From positions 1-6,777 of the forward strand of contig JAHWKQ010000125.1 of NCBI GenBank assembly GCA_019347785.1: a stretch of DNA of 6,777 nucleotides, read 5' to 3'. This document shows, in pieces, positions 1-5,720 of this stretch (within the stretch, counting starts at the first letter, position 1; each line of letters starts with the position of its first letter). A program made the translations under genes and the position numbers. The notes under the pieces are model-generated. The model did not search any database. It had not been told where the DNA came from and was given only the letters and a program-made list of their open reading frames with translations. This stretch comes from Actinomycetota bacterium (GTDB lineage: Bacteria; Actinomycetota; Nitriliruptoria; Euzebyales; Egibacteraceae).

Positions 1-593
1 CCGTCTACTACGGCCCGTCGATGGCGCGGGTCGTGCTGCTCGTGGTCGTGCAGATGGGCGCCCGGGGCCTCGTCGCCGAGCGGGAGAACGGCACGTTCGC
101 CCGCATGCTGAGCCTCGGCGTGTCGCCGCTGCGGCTCCTCGCCGCGAAAGCGCTGCTGTCCCTGCTGCTCGGGATGGGCGCCATGTCGAGCACGCTCTGG
201 CTGGTGGGCGCCCTCACCGGCGCCCGCTGGGGCAACGTGGTCCTGGCCGCCGGCGTGTGCCTGGCCACCGTCTCCGCCTTCGCCGCCGTCGGCGCCGCCA
301 TCACGATCGTGTGCCCGACCGAGGACGCCGCCGCGGGCCTCGGGCTGGTGGCCGGCATCTTCCTGGCCCTCCTCGGCGGCAACTTCGTACCGCTCTCGCA
401 GGCGCCCGAGCTGCTGCAACGGCTCGGCGTGCTCACGCCGAACCGGTGGGCGCTGGGGGCGTTCAGCCGGCTCGGTGTCGACCGAGCGGGCGTCGCCGAC
501 CTGCTGCCCTGGGTCGGCGGGCTGGTCGCGTACGCCGCCGTGTTCATCGCCGTGGCCGTGGTGCTGGGCCGTCGCCGGGTGGCGCTGGGATGA
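1..593 (+). CDS. ABC-2 type transporter permease, 3' part (5' end outside window)
   Basis: This is an integral membrane subunit of an ABC exporter, cut by the left edge. The frame is open from base 3 and 196 residues are visible up to the TGA at 591-593. The first visible residues (VYYGPSM) already belong to the family core, so the true start lies upstream and the ATG at base 21 is internal. Numbering from the first visible codon, a helix end at about 7-20 leads into the cytoplasmic motif ERENGTFARM (26-35), typical of ABC-2 permeases. Hydrophobic segments follow at about 48-71, 78-103, 108-130 and 167-189. The segment GGNFVPLSQAPELL (125-138) followed by TPNRWALGAF (145-154) matches the family's usual loop before the last helix. 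It overlaps the next permease by 4 bases, so the two probably form a heterodimer. The ATPase is not in the window and is expected upstream. The substrate is unknown; export of the locus product is an inference. Confidence 0.9.
   Translation, partial: VYYGPSMARVVLLVVVQMGARGLVAERENGTFARMLSLGVSPLRLLAAKALLSLLLGMGAMSSTLWLVGALTGARWGNVVLAAGVCLATVSAFAAVGAAITIVCPTEDAAAGLGLVAGIFLALLGGNFVPLSQAPELLQRLGVLTPNRWALGAFSRLGVDRAGVADLLPWVGGLVAYAAVFIAVAVVLGRRRVALG
590..593 (+). promoter_or_regulatory. ATGA stop/start overlap between the two permeases
   Basis: The TGA at 591-593 ends the first permease and the ATG at 590-592 begins the second. No strong Shine-Dalgarno sequence precedes it (only GGGTGG at about 577-582). 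Translation of the second permease therefore probably depends on ribosomes finishing the first, which fits two subunits needed in equal amounts. Confidence 0.85.
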
Positions 594-1762
594 CGACCGC
601 GACGCCTTCACGGACGGCGACGGTGCGGGCCGTCGCGCGCGTGGGGCTGCGGCGGCTGCTGACCTCGCCCGTGTACGTCGGGTCCGTGCTGATCCTGCCG
701 TGGGTCGTGATCGTCATGGTGAGCGTCGTGGTGGGGACGGCCTCGCCCGCGCTGGACGTCGGCTTGGTCGTGGAAGGGGAGAGCCCGCTCGCCTCCGCGA
801 TGGTCGACGCCGTCCGCGACGTCTCGACGCTCGACGTGCACGACTACGGCGATCGCGAGGCGCTGCGACGGGCGGTCAGGGCGGACGAGGTGGTCGTCGG
901 GCTGGTCGTGCCCGCCGGCGTCGACGAGGCCCTCCGCGCCGGGCGGCCCGTGCAGTTCTCGGCCTCCTCCAATCCCACCCGACCGGCCGCGGCCGCCGCC
1001 GGGTCTGCGATCGCCGCCGCCTTGAGCCAGGAGGCGGCCGCCGTCCAGGCGGCCGTGTTCGCCGGGCGGTGGGTAGGCGCCGACTTCGACGTCGGCCTGG
1101 CCACGGCCCGGCGCCTGTCCGAACGCGAGGTGCGCTCGGTGATCGTCGGGGCGGTCCCCGAACGTCGCCCGTACGACTACGGCGTGGCGGGCACGGTCGC
1201 GATGTTCATGTTCATCACGGCCATGGGCGGCGCCCTCTTCGCCGTGAGCGACCGGCGGCGGGGGATCACGCGGCGGCTGCACATCGCACCGGTATGGCCC
1301 GGAGCGCTCTTGGCCGGCGAGATGGCCAACCGCTTCGTCGTCGTCTTCGGCCAGGGGATGGTCGTGGTCGTCGGAAGCGCGCTGGCGCTCGATGTGACCT
1401 GGGGGCCGCCGGCCGCGGTGGTACTCGTTGTGGGCGCCTTCGCCGCGGTGTGCGCGGTAGCGGCGGTCGGCGTGGGCGCGCTGGCTCGGACGGTCGAGCA
1501 GGCGCTGCTCTTCGGCACGGCGGGCGGCGTGGGCCTCGGGTTGCTGGGCGGGGCCTTCTGGCCGCGCGAAGTCGTCGGGCCCGTGCTCGGCTTCCTCGCC
1601 CGGCTGACCCCGCACGCCTATGCCATCGACGGCCTGCTCGCCGTGCAGGGCGGGAACTGGTCGTTCGAGCCCGCGGCCCGCGCCGTCGCCATCCTGTTCC
1701 TCGTCGCCCTGGCCGGGCTGCCGCTCGCAGTCCGCCGAGCTCGCCGGGTGGCCCTGTCGTGA
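590..1762 (+). CDS. ABC-2 type transporter permease, six helices with large loop after helix 1
   Basis: This is a complete 390-residue membrane subunit of an ABC exporter. The ATG at 590 overlaps the preceding TGA and gives a short basic N-terminus leading into helix 1 (about 28-49). A soluble loop of about 150 residues (50-197) is presumably outside the membrane. Five more hydrophobic segments follow at about 198-219, 246-268, 275-299, 304-325 and 366-383. After the second helix lies the cytoplasmic motif DRRRGITRRLHIAPVWPGAL (221-240), matching the ERxxGTLxRLxxxPV consensus of ABC-2 permeases. GGAFWPREV (320-328) and TPHAYAIDGLLAV (340-352) match the family's C-terminal signature. The loop contains an Ala-rich stretch (residues 133-157). 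The layout resembles ABC-2 permeases of the drug and natural-product exporter type. The likely partner is the permease encoded just upstream. Assignment to the family is firm; the cargo is not known. Confidence 0.93.
   Translation: MTTATPSRTATVRAVARVGLRRLLTSPVYVGSVLILPWVVIVMVSVVVGTASPALDVGLVVEGESPLASAMVDAVRDVSTLDVHDYGDREALRRAVRADEVVVGLVVPAGVDEALRAGRPVQFSASSNPTRPAAAAAGSAIAAALSQEAAAVQAAVFAGRWVGADFDVGLATARRLSEREVRSVIVGAVPERRPYDYGVAGTVAMFMFITAMGGALFAVSDRRRGITRRLHIAPVWPGALLAGEMANRFVVVFGQGMVVVVGSALALDVTWGPPAAVVLVVGAFAAVCAVAAVGVGALARTVEQALLFGTAGGVGLGLLGGAFWPREVVGPVLGFLARLTPHAYAIDGLLAVQGGNWSFEPAARAVAILFLVALAGLPLAVRRARRVALS
1759..1762 (+). promoter_or_regulatory. GTGA stop/start overlap, permease to methyltransferase
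   Basis: The TGA at 1760-1762 closes the permease and the GTG at 1759-1761 opens the methyltransferase frame. A weak purine-rich GGGTGG at 1746-1751 is the only candidate ribosome site. A second in-frame GTG at 1771 is an alternative start that would shorten the protein by four residues. Confidence 0.75.
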
Positions 1763-2793
1763 GCACCGACGTGCACCGCCCGGCACAGCGCGAGTACACA
1801 CGGGTCTTCCCGCTGCTGCTCGGCGCCGTGACCGCCCAGGCCGTTGCCGTCTTCGCCGAGCTCGGCGTGGCCGACCACCTCGATGACGAAGCTCGCTCTG
1901 CGGAGGAGTTGGCAGCCGGGCTGAGCCTCGATGCCAACGCGCTCGGCCGCCTCTTGCGCGCCTTGGCCACCTCGGGCGTGGTGGGCGAGCCCGAGCCCGG
2001 CCGGTTCCGAGCGACCCCGGAGAGCGAGACGCTCCGCGACGACCACCCGTCGTCGCTGCGGGCAATGGCGCGCTTCGGTGGGGGCGTTCTCCACCGGTCG
2101 CTTGCCCGTCTGGCCGAAGGCGTGCGCACGGGGATCCCCGGCTTCGAGCTGGCGCACGGCCAACCGTTCTACGAGTGGCTGGCCGACCATCCCGACGAAG
2201 AGGAGCTGTTCCAGCGCTCCATGACGGATACGGCCGACATGCACTACCGGATGTCCGGCCTGCTCGACGCCTACGCCTGGCGCGGCGATGAAACCGTGGT
2301 CGACGTGGGTGGAGGCGAGGGCGCCCTGCTGGCCGCCCTGCTCCAGACGCACCCGCGCATGCGAGGCGTCCTCTTCGACCTGCCTGCCGTCGTGACCCGA
2401 GCGGCCTCCGCCCTGGAGGCGGCGGGCGTCGCCGACCGCTGCGAGATCGTGGGCGGCAGCTTCTTCGAGCGGGTTCCCGCAGGAGGCGACGTCTACGTCC
2501 AGGCCCGGGTCGTGTTCAACTGGGACGACACCGACGCGACGAACGTGCTGCGACGGTGTCGCGGGGCGATGCCCACGCACGCGCGCCTGCTGGTGGCCGA
2601 GTGGTTGTCGCCGGAGAGCGCGGCCGTGCAGGCGACGAACGTCAACGATCTCAGCGCGCTGCTCATCGGCGGGCGCCTGCGCTCGCCCGCCCAGTGGGCC
2701 GCACTGCTCGACGCGGCCGGGTTCGGCGCTCCCACCGTGCTCGCCTCGAACGGCGGCGGGGGGCTGTCCCTCGTCGAGGTGACGGCGCCGTGA
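1759..2793 (+). CDS. SAM-dependent O-methyltransferase-like protein (Methyltransf_2, DnrK/RdmB type)
   Basis: This 344-residue soluble protein has the usual length for the family that methylates small aromatic or polyketide hydroxyls with S-adenosylmethionine. Residues about 17-95 form the N-terminal helical/winged-helix dimerisation domain (FAELGVADHL at 32-41, LGRLLRALATSGVV at 62-75). The SAM-binding glycine loop is VVDVGGGEG (180-188), followed by FDLPAVV (206-212), GGSFFERVP (232-240) and the C-terminal GGRLRSPAQWAALLDAAGF (304-322). The segment where plant and many bacterial members have LHDW, with His as catalytic base, reads VVFNWDD (251-257), so that His is absent. A similar Asn-Trp form without His is known in the anthracycline enzymes DnrK and RdmB. 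RdmB is a SAM-dependent hydroxylase rather than a methyltransferase, so the exact reaction should be left open. The gene overlaps both neighbours by 4 bases, suggesting a tailoring step in the same pathway. The acceptor is unknown. Confidence 0.88.
   Translation: MSTDVHRPAQREYTRVFPLLLGAVTAQAVAVFAELGVADHLDDEARSAEELAAGLSLDANALGRLLRALATSGVVGEPEPGRFRATPESETLRDDHPSSLRAMARFGGGVLHRSLARLAEGVRTGIPGFELAHGQPFYEWLADHPDEEELFQRSMTDTADMHYRMSGLLDAYAWRGDETVVDVGGGEGALLAALLQTHPRMRGVLFDLPAVVTRAASALEAAGVADRCEIVGGSFFERVPAGGDVYVQARVVFNWDDTDATNVLRRCRGAMPTHARLLVAEWLSPESAAVQATNVNDLSALLIGGRLRSPAQWAALLDAAGFGAPTVLASNGGGGLSLVEVTAP
2776..2782 (+). promoter_or_regulatory. Shine-Dalgarno site for the GNAT fusion gene
   Basis: GAGGTGA lies 7 bases before the GTG at 2790, inside the end of the methyltransferase gene. 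It is the clearest ribosome binding site in the window. It supports the GTG start at 2790 over the more upstream reading of the same open frame, which would overlap the methyltransferase by over 200 bases. Confidence 0.7.
2790..2793 (+). promoter_or_regulatory. GTGA stop/start overlap, methyltransferase to GNAT fusion
   Basis: The TGA at 2791-2793 ends the methyltransferase and the GTG at 2790-2792 starts the next gene. Unlike the other junctions it has a good ribosome site (2776-2782), so this gene may be initiated independently as well as by coupling. Confidence 0.8.
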
Positions 2794-5720
2794 TCGCGAA
2801 CCCGACCGATGTCGTGGTGCGCGCGTTCAGGCCGGACGACGCCGTGCTCCTGTGCCGGCTCGTCAACCAGGTGCGCGGCGACTACCTCCAGCCCGACGAC
2901 CTCCTTCGTCGCATCGAGGAGGAGTGCGTCGTCGCGTTCTTCGTGGCTGTGCACCGGCTCGAGCGCGTGGTCGGGATGGTGCTCTACGCGCCCACGCTGA
3001 AGGGCCGGGCCAGCTCGTCCGGGGTGTACGGACGCTACTTCTGGGTCGACCCGCAGTTCCGCACCGGCCGTGTCGCCGAGCGCCTCATGGTGGCGGGCTT
3101 CCAGTTCGCCGTGAACGCGGGGTACCCGCGCATGGACGCCGTGACAGCGCCGTGGAACGCCCCGATGCTTCGTCTTCAACGACGCGCGGGCGCTCGACAG
3201 GTGAGCTGCTCACCGGTGGGCGCACGCGAGCTGATCGAGTTCGTGAACTACTGGCCCTCGCTCCTTCGGTGGCTGTACCGCGCCTTCACCGACCGGCCCG
3301 AGGTCATCGCCTTCGCCCGCGGCCCGCGCGCCTTCGACTTCGCCCGGCTGCTGCCGCCGGTCGGTCGCGGAGCCGCCGACCCCGACGCCCACGACTGGCA
3401 CGGCGCCGACGTCGTGCCCTACGACGTACGCCTCGGGCAAGGCGTCACCATGCGCCTGGCTGTCGACGTGGCGAGCGACGCGGTGGCATCGGTGGGCGGC
3501 AGCGTGTGCGAGCTCGACAGCCGGCCGGTCGACGGGGTGCGCCGCCTGGTGGTCGGCGGGACGGCCAAGGTGGTCGTGCGCTTCCGCAACACCGCCGACG
3601 TGCCTGTGCGACCCACCATCGTCGACGAGGCGGGCGCCGTGCTCCTCGGCGACGCCGTGCTCGAACCGGGCCACGAGTGGGAGCACATCGTGGCGGTTCG
3701 CGCCGGCGATCGTCTCGGGCGACACGACGTACGCCACGTCGCGACGGTCGTGGACGCCGACGGCGCCCCCCTCGGCGCCTTCGACACGACGACGTGGTTC
3801 GACGTCGTGCGCGGGCCGCGCCCGGCGCAGCCGCCGGCGGCGGCCGGGTCGGTCGTCGGCCAGGAGACCGACGAGGGGTGGCGACTGGCCAACGACTGGG
3901 TGGAAGCCGTCCTCGACCGGCGCACCGGCGTGCTCCACATCGCCTCTCGCGTCACCGGAGCGGCCCTCGCGCGCGACCTGTCGCCGGAAGTCGGCCCGCC
4001 GTACCCGCCAGCCTGGCTGACGCCGCCGGAGCGGCCGGTGACACTGGTCGGCCTGCACGCGCGCGACGGCGGCGTGGAACTGGAGTGGGAGACCGTGCCC
4101 AACGTCTGGTGGTGGCGCGACCGGGCCAACGTCGAGCGGGCGTGGCCCCGCGCGGCCTCGCTGGCCCGGTACCGGCTTCGGCGGCGTGTCCGGCTGGCGG
4201 GCGACCAACTCCTCCGCTTCGACACCACGCTCCTCGACGACGGCGAGGGCGAACGCCGCGAGGAACTGTTCCTGCGCACGTTCCCGTGGGCGGCGATGCC
4301 CGCGCCGAAGCTCTTCTTCCCCCGCGACGACCACGTGGTCGGTCTCCCCGTCGCCGACGACGGCTTCCCGTACTGGCTCGACGACGTCGACTTCCCGCAC
4401 GGTCCCGACCTGCCCGCCGATCCCGGCGCCTACGGAGCGCCGTGGTCTGCCATGGTGGGAACCGACGGCGCCGCGGGTGCGTTGTGGCCAGGGGCCGACG
4501 AGGTGCGTTTCGGCGCCCGATGGCTGCCGTCGGCGCTGTACCGGGTGCCGAGCGGTCAGGGCCCGCACGCCATGCCCCGCTCGTACCTCTGGTGCGGGGC
4601 GGGCGACCATCGGTCGGTGGCCGCCGCCACGGCCGTCGTGACCGGCGCATCGCCGGCCGCGCGCGCCGTGCGCAGGCTGGTGGCCCCGGTCGACCTCGCG
4701 CTCGACGACGCGGGGGCGGCGCGCCTCGTACCCCTCGGGCCGGACGCCCGCCCCGGCGAGCTGCGCGTCGGTGACGGCGACCCGATCGCCGCGGTGGTTG
4801 AGGCGGACGGCACGGCCGTGCCCCTGCCCGCGCCACCCGATGCCGAGCGCGTGCACGCTGTCGGCGTCCGCTGGTCCGAGGCGGAGGGTGCCAACGAGTG
4901 GGCCGTGCCGCTGGTGGCCATGGGCGACGACGTGGTGACCGTGGACCACGACGACTCGCCCGGTACGTGGGTGGTCGCCAACGGCGTGGTGCGGGCCGCG
5001 GCAGCTCCGTCGTTCCGCGGCGCGCTCACGGGCCTCGTTGTCGGCGAGCGGGATCACCTGTGGTCGCAGTGGTCCGAGCGCCGGGGGGGCACGCCCGGCA
5101 CAGCGCCGACCGGCGGGGCGAAGTTCCACGTGGTCGACCCGGCCCGCCGGTTCTGGCTCCAGCCCACGACGGAGGACGTGCCGTGGACAGTCGAAGCCGA
5201 GGAGCACCACGGCGACGACGGCGCGGCCGGTGTGCGGCTCGTCGGCGGGGTTTCCGACGGCCGCTTCGCGGGACTGGCCGTCGACATCCGCTGGCTCTTG
5301 CGACCCGGATGCCCGCTCGTGGTCGGCCGGGCCGCCCTGCGCAACGACGGGACCGAGCCGCTGCGGTTCGGCATGGCGTTCGCGGTCACGGCGCCGCGGT
5401 CGCACCAGGACGTCGTGACGGTCGCGCCGGACGGCGACGGACCGCCGGTGGTGCTGCCTTCGTCGGAGCTGTCACGGGTCGTCGCCTTGGGGCCTCCCGT
5501 GGCGACCGGCGGGCCGACCGCCCTGGTGGGCGACCTCGGGGTGGGGGCGTGGCCCGCGGCCCGGATACGCGCATCGGTTGCGACCGAGACGTGGGAGATC
5601 GTGGCCCTGGAGGACACCGTCCTGGACCCGGGCGAGTCGGGCGAGTGGAGCGTTGTGCTCGCCGCGCGGGCTCCGCGAACGGGCGTGGACGCCTTCTCGC
5701 TCGTCCACGGACTGCAATGA
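2790..5720 (+). CDS. GNAT acyltransferase-like domain fused to a large beta-rich (mutarotase-like) region, function unknown
   Basis: This 976-residue protein has no signal peptide or membrane helix, so it is probably cytosolic. Residues about 8-137 look like a GNAT acyltransferase: strand VVVRAF (8-13), central strands (about 47-67), then FWVDPQFRTGRVAERLM (84-100) at the acetyl-CoA loop, and NAPMLRLQRRAGA (123-135), matching the family's N...L/Y...GF ending. The CoA loop reads RTGRVA where R-x-x-G-x-G/A is usual. Residues about 138-205 are a linker with aromatic residues. Residues about 215-342 look like an Ig-like sandwich (VVVRFRNTADVPVRP at 261-275, LEPGHEW at 291-297). Residues about 358-620 and 725-966 resemble each other and the galactose-mutarotase/GH38 C-terminal type of sandwich (RLANDWVEAVLDRRTGVL at 365-382 against WVVANGVVRA at 727-736). 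The GNAT call is moderately sure. The rest is judged from strand patterns only, and no catalytic residues could be assigned. In this operon it may acylate a pathway intermediate bound by the C-terminal region; that is inference. Confidence 0.75.
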   Translation: MIANPTDVVVRAFRPDDAVLLCRLVNQVRGDYLQPDDLLRRIEEECVVAFFVAVHRLERVVGMVLYAPTLKGRASSSGVYGRYFWVDPQFRTGRVAERLMVAGFQFAVNAGYPRMDAVTAPWNAPMLRLQRRAGARQVSCSPVGARELIEFVNYWPSLLRWLYRAFTDRPEVIAFARGPRAFDFARLLPPVGRGAADPDAHDWHGADVVPYDVRLGQGVTMRLAVDVASDAVASVGGSVCELDSRPVDGVRRLVVGGTAKVVVRFRNTADVPVRPTIVDEAGAVLLGDAVLEPGHEWEHIVAVRAGDRLGRHDVRHVATVVDADGAPLGAFDTTTWFDVVRGPRPAQPPAAAGSVVGQETDEGWRLANDWVEAVLDRRTGVLHIASRVTGAALARDLSPEVGPPYPPAWLTPPERPVTLVGLHARDGGVELEWETVPNVWWWRDRANVERAWPRAASLARYRLRRRVRLAGDQLLRFDTTLLDDGEGERREELFLRTFPWAAMPAPKLFFPRDDHVVGLPVADDGFPYWLDDVDFPHGPDLPADPGAYGAPWSAMVGTDGAAGALWPGADEVRFGARWLPSALYRVPSGQGPHAMPRSYLWCGAGDHRSVAAATAVVTGASPAARAVRRLVAPVDLALDDAGAARLVPLGPDARPGELRVGDGDPIAAVVEADGTAVPLPAPPDAERVHAVGVRWSEAEGANEWAVPLVAMGDDVVTVDHDDSPGTWVVANGVVRAAAAPSFRGALTGLVVGERDHLWSQWSERRGGTPGTAPTGGAKFHVVDPARRFWLQPTTEDVPWTVEAEEHHGDDGAAGVRLVGGVSDGRFAGLAVDIRWLLRPGCPLVVGRAALRNDGTEPLRFGMAFAVTAPRSHQDVVTVAPDGDGPPVVLPSSELSRVVALGPPVATGGPTALVGDLGVGAWPAARIRASVATETWEIVALEDTVLDPGESGEWSVVLAARAPRTGVDAFSLVHGLQ
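5717..5720 (+). promoter_or_regulatory. ATGA stop/start overlap, GNAT fusion to adenylation protein
   Basis: The TGA at 5718-5720 ends the GNAT fusion and the ATG at 5717-5719 begins the adenylation protein. Only a weak GGA at about 5709-5711 precedes it, so translational coupling is likely. Confidence 0.8.

Noticed and set aside
257..589. Upstream extension of the second permease to an ATG at 257
   Set aside because: The additional 111 residues are Arg/Pro-rich shadow sequence over the first permease, and the ATG at 590 gives the expected N-terminus just before helix 1.
984..995. Perfect GC palindrome CGGCCGCGGCCG as a possible operator or hairpin
   Set aside because: It sits inside the second permease gene within an Ala-rich coding stretch where such palindromes arise by chance, and it is not near any promoter or gene end.
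608..2065. Minus-strand open frame of 485 codons opposite the permease and methyltransferase genes
   Set aside because: It is Arg/His/Gly-rich with no hydrophobic core pattern and is antisense to two well-supported genes.
2556..2789. In-frame upstream extension of the GNAT fusion gene to an ATG at 2556
   Set aside because: The extra 78 residues are Arg/Ala-rich, overlap the methyltransferase C-terminal motifs in another frame, and the GTG at 2790 has a good ribosome site and a start fitting the GNAT first strand.
2852..4774. Plus-strand open frame of 640 codons in a second frame over the GNAT fusion gene
   Set aside because: It is extremely Arg-rich with no domain pattern, typical of an out-of-frame reading of GC-rich coding sequence.
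3210..5405. Minus-strand open frame of 731 codons opposite the GNAT fusion gene
   Set aside because: It has low-complexity Arg/His/Gly/Pro composition with no recognisable motif and lies wholly antisense to a gene with domain evidence. Long antisense frames are expected at this GC content.
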